From positions 82,013,402 through 82,077,401 of the forward strand of contig CM042160.1 in assembly GCA_023376005.1 (NCBI GenBank): 64,000 nt of DNA. The letters are read 5' to 3'. The notes below the pieces were generated by a model. It had not been told where the DNA came from. It worked only from the letters and a program-made list of their open reading frames with translations, and made no database searches. A program made the translations under genes and the position numbers. The DNA comes from Doryteuthis pealeii (taxonomy: Eukaryota; Mollusca; Cephalopoda; Myopsida; Loliginidae). Each line of letters starts with the position of its first letter. Positions within the stretch are counted from its first letter, which is position 1. Shown here piece by piece: positions 22,886 through 33,400 of the stretch.

Positions 22886-23690
22886 TGTCATCCCAAAGTA
22901 TGACAGAGTCACAGTGTGTACCACAAAACATGAAGAAAAGTTTTAAACAATAAAAGGATGGAAACAAAGACCGGTTTGTAGCTGCTGAGGAATGAACAAC
23001 TATGCCTGTTGCTTCCCAAATCATGTTCATGAAAGAGAGTAATTCATGACAAAAGGATATGTGACATGGGAGAGACCCCCTCTTAATGTAAAAAGGGAGA
23101 CTATTCTATTATTTCTCCCAAAAATATTTTTGTAGGGATTATTTTCCTTACTTGCCACAGTCCTCTATTTGATGTTAGGGGACATGTGTTTACCAATAGG
23201 CACTAGGTGGCTGAGCAAGCAGCCTTATAAAACCAGAAGTGGCTAAGTCAATAATGATAATAATATTTTTTTTTCAGCTAGATATATTAGGTCTGAGACT
23301 ATTTAGCTGTTCCTTATATTCAAAAAATTAATCTTATTTCCACTGAATATTTATATATTCTTTCCACCAATTATCCAACCTTGCCTAAAAACAGTCCAGT
23401 GATGGAGCATTCACTATTGATGATGATAGTTTATTCCATGAATCTACAACTCTTGTTACTAAAATAATTTTGTCTTAAATTTGTTTTGCAAAATTTTTTG
23501 GAAAGTTTTTAATCTATGACCCGTGGTATTGATTTTTTGAGCAATGTTCAATAGATCAAAATTTGTTGAATAAAACCCATTAGTATATTTATAGACTTCA
23601 ATTATATCTCCTCTGATTCATTGATAAGTCAAACATGTAAGTCAATCTTCATAAGTCTTTTCTTTTATACGAAAGGTTCTTAAAATCATT
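22886..23690. other. No supported feature
   Basis: Mixed sequence with a short-range resemblance to SINE-like text but no family assignment. The open frames are short. Confidence 0.5.
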
Positions 23691-23694
23691 CATT

Positions 23695-24190
23695 ACCTTG
23701 GTATTATCTGCATTATTTGGACTATTGTCCCATCTTCATTGTTATTTGTACAACGTTTCGGCTGATATACCTCCGGCCTTCTTCAGGTATTTCTTGTCGG
23801 ACTCGGGAACCTTCTCGGGAACCTTCTTTTCGAACTCGGGAACTTTCTTGTCTTTTTCGGGAGCCATCACGGAACTTTGAACCTAACCCTTTATTTATTC
23901 CACGGGGGTATCCTGTTCTCATTCCGCTAACCATAGCTGGGGTAGGAGTTGTGTTAATTAATTATTTTTCTAACTGCTTTCACTCAGGATTGAACTAGGG
24001 TTCCAGAGATAACTGTCACTTAGAACTGTCTTAACCTAACTGCCTTATCTACTCAGCCATGTGTCCAACTGAAGAAGGCCGGAGGGTATATCGGCCGAAA
24101 CGTTGTACAAATAACAATGAAGATGGGGACACTAGTCCGAATAATGCAGATAATACTAATCTTCAAGCCTCATCTCAAACATTCAGAGAA
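23695..24190. mobile_element. Repeat E, complete foldback copy
   Basis: Left arm: 'ctgcattatttggactattg', 'gtacaacgtttcggctgata', 'cctccggccttcttcaggta', then a 'cgggaaccttct' repeat. Centre: inverse tRNA-like core near 23985-24065. Right arm: 'gaagaaggccggagggtata', 'tcggccgaaacgttgtacaa' and 'atgcagataatac'. This is the best-preserved example of the family in the window. Confidence 0.8.
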
Positions 24191-24414
24191 ATAATTCATT
24201 ACCTTGTCTCTCCTTTCTTTCTATTCTTGAGAGAAGAACATGTACCAGTTGTGTCTCCTGTCTACAGAACAGGTGGAGCTTTGTGTCCCCCCCCCCTAGA
24301 ATTCTGTGTTGAATGGAACAGAAGAACTTGCTCAACAATGTAAATGTTTATAGTTTTCTCTTTTTACTGGCAGCTTCAAGACTTTTATCTACTAAATCAC
24401 TATTTTCATTTTTG

Positions 24415-24860
24415 TCTGAATTTTTGAGATGAGGCTTGATAATTGGGTAATCCTTAACTTGTTCCTCGTAAATTCCTACCATAAAATAAACTGAACCCTC
24501 ATTTTATGACCGTGTTTTTGCAATAAATGTTTTATTTTTCTTGCACCCATTATTTTACAATACTAAATATATTTTCTTTATTTGTTAAAGAATAAAGAAT
24601 AAAGAAAATATATTTAGTATTGTAAAATAACGAGTGCAAGAAAAATAAAAGATTTATTGCAAAAACACGGACATAAAATGAGGGTTCAGTTTATTTTATG
24701 GTAGGAATTTACGAGGAACAAGTTAAGGATTACCGATAATTTGTATCATTTGGATTTTTTTTTTCTGACTATTGTTCTCATCTTTATTGTGATATACACA
24801 ACATTTCAGCCCCTGTGCCCTCCGGCCTTCTTATAGGTATTTCTTGTTGAACTCGGAAAC
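24415..24860. mobile_element. Repeat E arm interrupted by a foldback MITE
   Basis: 24415-24445 ('gagatgaggcttgataatt') and 24735-24860 ('gataatttgtatcatttgga', 'cctccggccttcttataggt') are one repeat E left arm. They are split by the palindromic element at 24446-24734. Confidence 0.8.
24446..24734. mobile_element. Foldback MITE with 8-bp target duplication
   Basis: Almost the whole 289 bases form two inverted arms of about 140 bases ('ggtaatccttaacttgttcc' at the left and its inverse at the right) with a very short centre near 24590. The flanks are GATAATTG (24438-24445) and GATAATTT (24735-24742), 7 of 8 the same, so hAT-like. The arms differ by only a few bases. Confidence 0.88.
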
Positions 24861-25079
24861 AGTTGGAAAAATTTAGATAATATAAATTATAAACAAAAAT
24901 AAAAATAAAAATAAATGAATAAAACAAAAAAATAAAACAAAAAAACAACTGAGGTGATCACTACAAGAATAGTCTCAGTCCTAATTAGTGATCATCCTCC
25001 ACACATTAATACAACAACCATCATTACTTTTTTTGTTTTTTGTTTTGTTTTATGTGACATTGTTTATATTGTGTAATGT

Positions 25080-25686
25080 GTGAAAATAAATCATTGCCTT
25101 CTTCTTGTCTTCTTCTTCTTCTTCCTCTTGAATCTTCTCAAACTCAGGAACTTTCTTTCCTTTCTTTCTTCTCTTTTTTTCTTCCTTTCTTTCTCTCTTT
25201 TTTTTCTTTGTCATAACTGGATGCTTTTTCTTTTTTTCTTTCTTTTATTCCCTCTTTCTTTCTTTCTTTCTTCTTTCTTTCTTCTTTCTTCTTTCTCTTC
25301 TTTCTTTCTTTTATTCCCTCTTTCTTTCTTTCTTTTATTCCTTTCTTTCTTTCTTTCTTTCTTTCTTTTTTTCCCTCTTCTTTCTTTCTTTCTTTCTTTC
25401 ACACCCTTATTTCTTTCTCTTTTTCTTTTTTCTTTTGTTTTTCACACACTTCTTTCTTTTCTTTCTTTTCTTTCCTTCTTGTCATACCTGCATGCTGTCT
25501 TTTTTTTCCTTTTTCATTTCTTCCATTCTTCCTTCCTTTCTTTCTTTTTTGTCATAGCTGGATGCTTTTTCATTTCTTTCTTTCTTTCTTTTATTCCCTC
25601 TTTCTTTCTTTCTTCCCTTTTTTCACACCTTTCTTTTTCTCTTTTTTCTTTTTTCTTTCGTTTTTCACACACTTCTTTCCCCTTTT

Positions 25687-25722
<36 letters not shown>

Positions 25723-25790
25723 GAGGGCCTTCATGTCATAATCGGGAGCCTTCATGGAACTTTGAACCGAACCTTTTATTAAATCAACCA
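25080..25790. repeat. Pyrimidine VNTR expanded inside a repeat E copy
   Basis: 25096-25722 is (CTTT)n/(TTCTTT)n. 'gtcatarctggatgcttttt' units recur at about 25210, 25489 and 25553. It lies between repeat E text on the left ('ctcaaactcaggaactttct', 25138) and on the right ('gagccttcatggaactttga', 25745). In the 23.8-kb copy the same two markers are only about 30-60 bases apart, so this tract grew inside the element. The 214-codon + strand frame (25080-25724) is L/F/S repeat translation and is not a gene. Confidence 0.85.
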
Positions 25791-26236
25791 GGGTTGACTG
25801 TTTTTATTTGTTGGATTTTATTAAGTATTCAGCTCTGTTACAAGTTGAACTCTAAACAACCTCTAGAGTGTTGGCAGGTGGTTTATATAGAGCTTTGGGT
25901 TATTCCATTATGAACTCTGGCAAGTCCATTTCCTGGGTTTTGATTGGCTGATGGTATTCAGGGTGAGAAGAGATATGGATAAGTACCCACTCTTCAGCCC
26001 TCAGTCTGCACTGTGCCAGCAGCATGCAAGGACTGTATTTAAGTTACAGCTTGCATGTTGTTCTTGTCTGCTAACTCGACAGTAGTTAGAAGCCCACTGC
26101 GACGGCGAGTATTGTTTTGTTTCTATATCTGGGAGATAATTTCTACATTATTATGAAGGCTCTAGAGTTCAACAAGAAGTTCCTCTGCACAGCAACAAAA
26201 TATCCGCAGAGAGTTGGTTGATGTAGGTCTTTAGTG
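25791..26236. other. No supported feature
   Basis: Mixed sequence between the VNTR and the next hAT-like element. No family or exon recognised. Confidence 0.5.
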
Positions 26237-26244
26237 AACAGCCC

Positions 26245-26784
26245 AGTAATTTATGAGGAAGTGCATCCCGGTCTCCTGCCTCAGAAATTGATACCTGGTG
26301 ACTATTAAAATAATGTCCCCAGCTATGTCGGTGTTACTTGAAAGAAAACAACCAACTTAGGGCGTTAAATGTATTTTAGAGGGGGGGGCTTCTCTTTTTT
26401 GGCGTAATTCTTATTTATTTATCGTAATTTGTCGTAATTCTTGTTCATTTATACAAATTTGTCGTAATTCTTGTTTATTTATCGTAATTTGTCGTAAAAC
26501 TTGTTTAGATATGAAGATGGATATATAGTTTGGAATAGACTGAGATAGATAGATAAACAAAATAATATAGATAGATATGAACAAATGGAGATAGATAGAT
26601 ATTTTTTTGTCTGGTGTCGCTTCTTTTTTGTCGTAATTCTTGTTTATTTAAACTAAAAACAAGACATTAAACAAACATGAATAAAAGAAAATCTGAGACG
26701 ACATAGCTGGGGTCGTTATTTTAATAGTCACCGTGTAGCAATTTCTGAGGCAGGAGACCGGGACGCACTTCCTCATAAATTACC
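26245..26784. mobile_element. hAT-like foldback MITE, copy B
   Basis: Same ends as copy A ('agtaatttatgaggaagtgc' and inverse), same 'gcgttaaatgtattttagag' and G-run. The centre is more divergent, with several 'gtcgtaattcttgtttattt' units. Flanks are AACAGCCC (26237-26244) and AGCAGCCC (26785-26792), 7 of 8 the same. The right arm is shorter and lacks the G-run block. Confidence 0.87.
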
Positions 26785-26794
26785 AGCAGCCCAT

Positions 26795-26880
26795 ACTGAA
26801 TTCAAACCTGTTAAACACTCCTTAAAAAATTGACTTTGTGTCATACCCTGCTTGTGTGGAGGGGTTGGGTAAATACATAA
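26795..26880 (+). mobile_element. SINE-2 tail fragment
   Basis: 'gaattcaaacctgttaaaca', 'aaaaattgactttgtgtcat' and 'accctgcttgtgtggagggg' form the end of SINE-2. Confidence 0.65.
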
Positions 26881-27142
26881 AAGTTGCTAGTGGTTTGTTT
26901 AGGAGAAAACAATTCACTTTCCTCTTTAATCAATTGCTGGACAAGTCGAAAATTATTATCTAGGTTAATCAATATTATAAGATTAATTAAGATAGGTATT
27001 TACTCAACCCACTCACCACTAGTAGCATGTGACCCAAGGTCAAAAGTACGGGGCATCCAGCAAGGATTGGACGCGCTATTCAGTAGTAGTCGATCTGTAA
27101 GATTAACTTACTGACCATTACACAACTATAAGTAAAAGTAAG

Positions 27143-28545
27143 TAGAGTCATCGGGGTGGCCTAAAGTTGGTATCAACCAGACAGCGAAAACATTCCCCAG
27201 ACCTCCAGAACTGGAACCTCACCTTCAATTCTGAACTCTACCAGCCACACTTTTACAAACTTTTTGACACATTTCAATGGTCATTTCATGAAATTGATCT
27301 GAAATTGCATTCTTTAATTCTGGAATTGTTTTCGGCTTAAGATTGTAAACCTGATCTTTCAATACACCCCTCAAAAAAAAAGTGGTGTTAGGTCTGGTGA
27401 ACGTGATGGCCATTCAATTGGTCATCTTCGTCCTATCCATCTACCTTCAAAATTTTCATTTAACCATTCCCTAACTCTTATCACATGAGATGAAATTAAA
27501 AGGGGCGTTACTTATACTGCACCATCAGATAGTTTAATGTCATTCCTATGATATGAAGACCCTCAACCACCGCCTTCTAGCACATATATGAGGGATGGGT
27601 GTTGCCATAAGGGTAATAGGGTTGTGACAATCATATAGATGCTAGGGCTTGACATGGCCAGCCAATTGATCAGAGGGGGCCTCTCCAACTGCCCTTCTAG
27701 CCTAAGTAAAAGCCAAAGTGGAGTGTTGCATGTCATGGACTGCTCAGCCACCAAGATTCCATCCTTAAGCATCTCAGGTCAACACCCATGGCCAACAGGT
27801 GGTACCATTGGTGATAAATGGGTGCTCCACATTCCCCAGACCTCCAAAACTGCAACCTCACCATCAGATAGAGTTTAACGTCATTCCCAGGACATATAGA
27901 CCCTCAGTCACTGCCTTCTAGCACTCATATGATAAAAAGGATTAGGTGTTGCCATAAGGTTAATAGGGTTGTGACAATTATATAGATGCTAGAGCTTGAC
28001 ATGGCCAGCCAATTGATCAGAGGGGGGCTCTCTGACTGATGACTGGGCTGAAATAGTACCAATAACATATAGGAAGATAGGTTGAATGTAAGGTTGGTTG
28101 TTTGGGTTTTACGGCATGTCAAACCCATTGGGTCATTTTATGCTGAAGACATTTTTGTTTTATTCATTCCTGATGGGTACTCAATTTTTTTTAAAACACT
28201 TTTTTTTCTGTTTAACCCATAGATGAGATCCTAACAGGTACTACCACTCCGAGTCAGAGTTGACCCAGAAATGATAGTGATGAAAGGGTACTTCACATTC
28301 CCCAGACCTCCAGAACTGGAACTTCACCATCAGATAGAGTTTAACATCATTCTCAGGACATTAATGCCCTCAGCCACTGCCTTCTAGCACATATATGATA
28401 AATAAGGGCAATAGGGTTGGGACAATTATATAGGTGTTAGGGCTTGACATAACCAGCTGATTGATCACACGTCTAGCCTAAGTAAGGGTCAAAGTAGAGT
28501 GTTGCATGTCATGGAATATACAACCACCTGGATTCCATCCTTTTT
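27143..28545 (+). mobile_element. Repeat D cluster with nested SINE-1 and mariner-like pieces
   Basis: 27143-27188 is a SINE-1 end fragment joined to repeat D (27189-27225, 'ccccagacctccagaactgg'). Repeat D is interrupted by a transposase fragment and resumes at about 27514 ('caccatcagatag'). A second repeat D body runs from 27810 to about 28035, and a third, nearly complete one from 28087 to 28540 ('gggttttacggcatgtcaaa' to 'gcatgtcatggaatataca'). The cluster is a serial accumulation of one family. Confidence 0.75.
27226..27513 (-). pseudogene. Tc1/mariner-type transposase C-terminal fragment
   Basis: On the minus strand it encodes V-L-K-D-Q-V-Y-N-L-K-P-K-T-I-P-E-L followed by an AISDQFHEMTIEMCQKVCKS stretch, the same C-terminal region as in 30103-30665. 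This 'LKD.VY..KP.ti.eL..aI' pattern is typical of a mariner-like transposase end. One terminal repeat is partly kept ('ggggcgttacttatactgca', 27495-27514) and the other is lost. It sits inside repeat D. Confidence 0.7.
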
Positions 28546-28876
28546 TTTTTTTAATACCCCTGGGAAAAGTATGAAACCACTTATCCCCCTAGAAATACAT
28601 TAAATAGATTTTATTAATGGACATGTTTTTTCTTTTTTCTTTTTTTTTTTTGTTGATAATTTCTACTCTGCCTGATGTGACCAAATTGCCTGATGGCATA
28701 GATCACTTTCTTTGATTCTGAGAATATTTCCCATTGAACCTGTTTATCTACTTTGAATTCAGGCGAGAGATGAATCACTTTCAGTGACAGGTAGATAGAT
28801 TAGTAGGAAGATGGTTATACAGGTAAGTAGAACCTGATTGCTGTACTGATAGACAAAAATTGAGTGAGATAAATAG
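28546..28876. other. No supported feature
   Basis: Poly(T) and mixed sequence between the repeat D cluster and the next SINE-1. Nothing recognised. Confidence 0.5.
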
Positions 28877-29108
28877 GTTGCCAGTTTAGCTCAGTTGGTA
28901 GAGTGTCTGACTAGGAACCACAAGGTTCCGGGTTCGATACCAGCCCTCACCAACTCAGCGTATGAGTTGCACAGGGATCTGTGTGGTAAAGTGAGGAGCT
29001 GATGGTAGGTGTGGTGCTACACCTCAGATGCCAAAGCAATCTCCTTGGTCTAACCTTCTTTGCTGTCAGGCTGATACCAACATTAGGCCACCCTGACAAC
29101 TTTACTTA
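28877..29108 (+). mobile_element. SINE-1 copy
   Basis: Head 'gtttagctcagttggtagag', B-box region 'gggttcgataccagccc', then 'caactcagcgtatgagttgc', 'gtgaggagctgatggtaggt' and end 'ctgataccaacattaggcca'. The tRNA-like part is well preserved. No clear target duplication was seen. Confidence 0.85.
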
Positions 29109-29164
29109 TTAGATCTAAAAAAAAAAAAAACGAAAAAAGATGATAACATATATGTACTTACCAA

Positions 29165-29762
29165 GGAGGCACGTGGTTGTAGGGGATTATCTTCCCTTTG
29201 CCGGAAGAGTTATCTTCTTGCTGCGTTGCTGTTTGTTCCCACTAGGGGACCTCTGGTATTTTAAGCGTCTGGTTTGAACTTGTCTTCCTCTTTTTAGCTA
29301 GATCTTCTCAAGAACTGCTATGGGCTAGAGTCTATCTACCTCCTTCTCGGTGGGGCTTTTGCCCCCCCCCCATTACTGTAAGTCCTTTATACAGCATGGA
29401 CTATCCTTTAGTTCCATGTCTGTAACATTTATATTTTACGTACATTTGGGTATCTTGTTTATACGTAAATATTGTATATGTATTTACATGTTCTATTCTC
29501 CTGTACATTATGTATCTTATCGTTTCCATGTGTTGTTATATATATTAAATTTTTTGTCTCACAACGTGTCGGAATTGTATGTTCATTAATTAACTTTGAA
29601 TCTTACATGGTGTAATGGTTAGAGTCGTAGGAAATGCACTCATTGACTAAAGTTCAAATCCTGGATGAGGTTGTTTTCAGTTCACATAGCACTAATAACC
29701 TTGGGAAAGGTATGCATCCAACTACTCTCTTTCCAGCTATGGGTAAATAGTAGGGAGAACTT
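29165..29762 (+). mobile_element. SINE-2 interrupted by a solo LTR
   Basis: 29165-29177 ('ggaggcacgtggt') and 29608-29762 ('tggtgtaatggttagagtcg', 'aaagttcaaatcctgg', 'gggaaaggtatgcatccaac') form one SINE-2 when the LTR is taken out. The uninterrupted form of the same junction is seen at 29767-29790 ('ggtgcgtggtgtaatggtta'). Confidence 0.85.
29178..29607 (+). mobile_element. Solo LTR, copy 1, 4-bp target duplication
   Basis: Begins TGTAGGGGATTATCTTCC and ends CTTACA. It contains 'ggaagagttatcttc' and a TATA-like 'ggtattttaagcgtctgg'. The 4-mer TGGT flanks both ends (29174-29177 and 29608-29611). The second copy of the same LTR family is inverted at 35159-35619. No internal retrovirus-like region is present, so it is a solo LTR left by recombination. 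The superfamily is not certain; a 4-5 bp duplication and this size suit Ty3/gypsy-type elements. Confidence 0.82.
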
Positions 29763-29766
29763 GTTG

Positions 29767-30028
29767 GAGGTGCGTGGTGTAATGGTTAGAGTTCTAGGAA
29801 ATGGACTTGTTGAACCGAGTTCAAATCCTGGACGAAGCTACAGTTCATATAGCGCTAATACCTTTGGGAAAGGTATGAGTCCAACTACTCTGGGTAAACA
29901 GTAGGTCAGACTGGGCTCTTTAACCTTGCCTAGGTAACCAGTCTAGAAGAAAGAAAACTCTGAATTCAAACCCGTTCAAGTCCGATTGGTGTGGTCACTA
30001 CTAGAATAGGCTCAGTCCTAATTAGTGA
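29767..30028 (+). mobile_element. SINE-2, near full length
   Basis: A-box 'gtgtaatggttagagttcta', B-box 'gagttcaaatcctggac', 'gggaaaggtatgagtccaac', 'ggctctttaaccttgcctag', 'gaattcaaacccgttcaagt' and 'aataggctcagtcctaatta'. It is a good reference copy for the family. Confidence 0.85.
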
Positions 30029-30102
30029 TCTTAAAAAAAGAAGTAGATAGAGAGAGTTCCTTTTGTATGATGATAACCATTACACCACAAGTGGCTTTTA
30101 TA

Positions 30103-30665
30103 CAGGGTGCGGCATAAGTAACGCCCTTTGTTTAAGTGGAACAAAATTAAAGCCTTTTTGATTATCCTTTATTTTTTCGAACATGAATGTATCGCCACAG
30201 GTTAATGGATTAATATAATATATTAACAAAATTGATATAATGCTTATTCGGTTTAATAATGTTCAATACAAATGAAATCAAACCAAATTTAAGAAAAAAT
30301 TAAATTTATATAAAGTTTTAGAATTTAGTCATTTATTTGAGATGTTCAAAATGTTCCCCTTCATGTTCCATACAATTCTGAACCAGCAACACTTTTACAA
30401 ACTTGTTGACACATTTCAATGGTAATTTCATGAAATTGATCTGAAATTGCATTCTTCTGGAATTGTTTTCGGCTTAAGATTGTAAACCTGATCTTTCAAT
30501 ACAGCCCACAAAAAAAAAAAAGGTCTGGTGGTGTTAGGTCTGGTGAACGTGATGGCCATTCAATTGGTCATCTTCGTCCTATCCATCTACCTTCAAAATT
30601 TTCATTAACCATTCCCTAACTTTTAACCCATGAAATTAAAAGGGCGTTACTTATGCCGCACCCTG
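30103..30665 (-). mobile_element. Mariner-like element, internally deleted, ends intact
   Basis: Ends 'cagggtgcggcataagtaac' (+, 30103) and its inverse at 30646-30665 form terminal inverted repeats of about 27 bases. TA dinucleotides at 30101-30102 and 30666-30667 are the expected target duplication. The minus strand keeps only a C-terminal transposase part: W-I-G-R-R, PIEWPSRSPDLTPPDLFLWA, V-L-K-D-Q-V-Y-N-L-K-P-K and a QFHEITIEMCQQVCKSVAG segment, with a frame change at a poly(A) run and stops at the end. The N-terminal part, with the DNA-binding domain and the first catalytic aspartates, is deleted. Confidence 0.82.
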
Positions 30666-30766
30666 TATAAGTAGATAGAGTGGTAAATATATTTAAATAG
30701 ATACATATTGATTAGAATAAATAGAAACAAAATCAATAAATAAACAGAGCAGAATTAATTTAGATG

Positions 30767-30774
<8 letters not shown>

Positions 30775-30814
<40 letters not shown>

Positions 30815-30915
30815 TGTTCTGGTTCCAACGGGAGAAAATGTAATATTTTATAAAAAAAGAAGGTATATATATATAGAGAGAGAGAGAGATAGAGAGAGAG
30901 AGAGGAGGAGGAGGG
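30775..30915. repeat. (TA)n and (GA)n microsatellites
   Basis: TA run at 30775-30808, then (TA)n(GA)n at 30864-30915. Confidence 0.9.
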
Positions 30916-31400
30916 GGTAGGGAATTGGACTGATGAAAAATCAGTCAGGTTTTGCTTCTGGTTTGAGGTAGTCTACTAAGTCTAGCCACACTGAGGAGAC
31001 ATGATATGTCAAAACATGGTGTCTGTGGATAACTATAATATATGTTCTTAAATCTAGTAGATCTCTTTGGAAGGGAATCTAACTGACGTTCATCATATTC
31101 CCATAAGCAAGGCTCTCTGCTATTTATGGATATGAGTACTCTAGGTAACCATAACATATATACCGATGGATGTATTTATCAGTTAAAATTCTGCTTCTTA
31201 TTGGTAGGTGCTGATGGCTGAGGGGTTAGGGAATCAGACTGATGAAAAATCAGTTGGGTTTTGCTCACAGTTGGGTTTTGCTCACAGCTGGAGGCAATCT
31301 GCTAAGTCTAGCCACACTGAGGAGATGTGATACGTTGAAACATGATGACTATGGATGACTATTATATATATATATATATATACATATATATAATTCAAAG
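30916..31400 (+). repeat. Repeat Q, two direct copies
   Basis: 30918-31045 and 31210-31365 share 'gactgatgaaaaatcagt', 'gggttttgctc', 'ctgctaagtctagccacact', 'gaggagatgtgatacgttga' and 'atggatgactat'. The second copy has an internal 18-base duplication ('cacagttgggttttgctca'). Each copy ends next to a TA-rich run, and a matching 'gtctgtggatgactatatat' occurs at 56143-56162. Confidence 0.75.
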
Positions 31401-31605
31401 ATTAGGTGAAGAAATCTTCCTTACAATGTCGTAGTTTTTTAAAATGTCATAGTTTGCAGAGCTCAATGTGTGCTTTTATTGTCAGAGTAAGAAAAAAAAA
31501 CAGATTTAGATTGTTTGCATCTGGAGATGGGAGCGACTAGACAATTTCTCTAGGTTCCCTGAAATAGTCTATAATGCTAAAATACAAAATCTTCTGTTAT
31601 TTTTT

Positions 31606-31607
<2 letters not shown>

Positions 31608-31651
<44 letters not shown>

Positions 31652-31670
31652 TATATATATATATATATAT

Positions 31671-31716
<46 letters not shown>

Positions 31717-32215
31717 TGAAACTGGAAGTGAATACGACGGTATGTTGAAAAAATGAATAAAGGAAAGAAAGTATAGAATGGATAAAATAGGATAGTTTAA
31801 TCAATTTTACTAACACGTGTTTCGATCAGGAGTTTATCCATGTGTACATTATTCAAACTATTATTATTTTTAAATAACAAAATGAAATGAAATAATAATA
31901 GTAGAAAAAATGTAGAAATGTTCCGCAAACAAAGAAAATAAAGAATAAAAATTTTTTAAAAGTTATTTTTCGAACATTTAAAAAATTCTCTGCTTTTTCC
32001 AACAAATAAATCCTTATTTGAAATAAAATTTGTTAGAAAAAGCGGAGAATTTTTTAAATGTTTGAAAAAGAACTTTTTAAAAAAAATAATTTTTTTTTTC
32101 TTTGTGTGTGGAACATTTCTACATTTTTTCTATTATTATTATTTCATTTCCTTTGGTTTCATATTTCATTTCATTTCATTTGGTTATATATAGAGATTAT
32201 GAAAACTTGTCCCAA
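31608..32215. repeat. (TA)n(TG)n, repeat G and a large palindrome
   Basis: 31608-31712 is (TA)n(TG)n. Repeat G text follows ('actggaagtgaatacgacgg', 'acacgtgtttcgatcaggag', 'tttatccatgtgtacatt'). 31878-32005 pairs with 32029-32160: 'gtagaaatgttccgcaaaca' against its inverse, and 'aaaaaattctctgctttttc' against 'gaaaaagcggagaatttttt'. The whole makes a hairpin of about 130-base arms. Confidence 0.8.
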
Positions 32216-32404
32216 CAATTTTTAGATAAAACATTGCAAATATTTAGTGATTAACTATTAAACTATTTCCCCCTATCACCAGAAATATTTTGTTTAGAAA
32301 TTGGCTAACTCCAAATCAGGCAATGGTGGAGGTGTGGCTAAGTCAGTGGGTATAGATAAGAAAATACACAAACCACCCTATTTTTATATTAACTTCAAAT
32401 GCAC

Positions 32405-32470
32405 TTGGCACTAAATTATGAGGGTCACTCCAAAAATAATGCCTCCTATCTTATTATGTTGACCCCATAA
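32405..32470. mobile_element. Solo end of a second mariner-type element
   Basis: 'gagggtcactccaaaaataa' followed by 'tgcctcctatctt' is like a mariner-family terminal repeat. No partner end was found. It lies 50 bases left of the complete-ended element at 32522. Confidence 0.45.
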
Positions 32471-32521
32471 TGTCACAGACAGATGTTGGTGGTCCACCCT
32501 GTCTGCTAAGGCTGTAGAATA

Positions 32522-33084
32522 CAAGGTATGTCAGAAAAGTTCCTGGACTGGTGTCACAAAAAAAATTATTTCAAATCCAAACTACAAACTACAAGTTCTC
32601 CCCTTCAAAGTAATCTTCGTGGAGTCTAATGCACTTTCCCATCCTTCTGTAACACTTGCATGCACTCTTAGAAGGATTCTTCTGGGATTCTCTGTAGCTC
32701 TGTCATCACAGCCTTTTTGATGTTGTGCACATCCTCAAAACGAGTTCCCTTGATGACCCCCTTGAGCTTGGAGAAGAGGGAATAAATCACATGGACCCAG
32801 TTTGGGTGAGTAGGGAGGTTACTCCAGCACAGTGATGTTCTTCTGGGACAGGAACTCTTGGATACTCAGGGCAGTGTGGGCAGGTGCGTTGTCATGGTGA
32901 AGCACCCAAAGGGTTCTCCTGCCACATCTCTCATCTCTTTTCATGCACTGCATGAAGCAAACGCCACAGTATCTCTTTATAGACAGGCTGGCTGATCGTC
33001 TGGTCCTGTGGCAAGAACTCACAGTGGACGATGCCCCTCATATCAAAAAATGCGATCAACTTGGAACTTTTCTGACATACCTCG
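32522..33084 (-). mobile_element. Mariner element, internally deleted, ends and TA sites intact
   Basis: Terminal repeats 'caaggtatgtcagaaaagtt' (32522) and the inverse at 33063-33084 differ by one base. TA at 32520-32521 and 33085-33086 is the target duplication. On the minus strand it encodes a late part of a mariner transposase: WVLHHDNAPAHTALSIQEFL with the HHDNAPAH catalytic-region motif, S-Q-K-N-I-T-V-L-E, then after a gap and shift NLPTHPNWVHVIYSLFSKLK and V-I-K-G-T-R-F-E-D-V. The 'PYSPDLAP' block is altered and the N-terminal half is gone. The C-terminal 'RIPEESF' ends in a stop. Confidence 0.88.
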
Positions 33085-33094
33085 TACAATGACT

Positions 33095-33400
33095 ACACTT
33101 CTGTAGAGGGTTAAGATCCTTCCTCCCAAATAGGGCCACCTGTTTGCCATGGGTGGTGACCTATAATGCCTGAGGACAACTGTAGTGGCTGCGACCTGGG
33201 TACTAAGAGGTACCATCACATGCAACACTCCTCTTTGGCCCTTACATGGGCTAGATGGGTGGTCAGAGAGACCCCATCTGATCAATCAGCCGACCGTGTT
33301 AATCCTTACCTGACTGTATTCTTCAAATTGGTCTTACAGCAAGCACATACCCCTTTTTATCATATAGGTACTAGAAGACAGTGGCTGAGGGTCAACCACC
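33095..33400 (-). mobile_element. Repeat D fragment
   Basis: Inverse 3' end 'acacttctgtagagggttaa', 'atgggtggtgacc', 'catgcaacactcctctttgg', 'agaccccatctgatcaatca' and 'cccctttttatcatataggt'. It ends where unclassified A/G-rich sequence (33400-33600) starts. Confidence 0.75.

Noticed and set aside
25080..25724. 214-codon + strand frame that looks like a hydrophobic membrane protein
   Set aside because: It is CTTT-type repeat DNA; a Leu/Phe/Ser composition follows automatically from it and no other evidence supports a gene.
32819..33022. Intact mariner transposase
   Set aside because: Only part of the catalytic region and the C-terminus are present, in shifted frames, between terminal repeats 563 bases apart. 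A full mariner needs about 1.3 kb.
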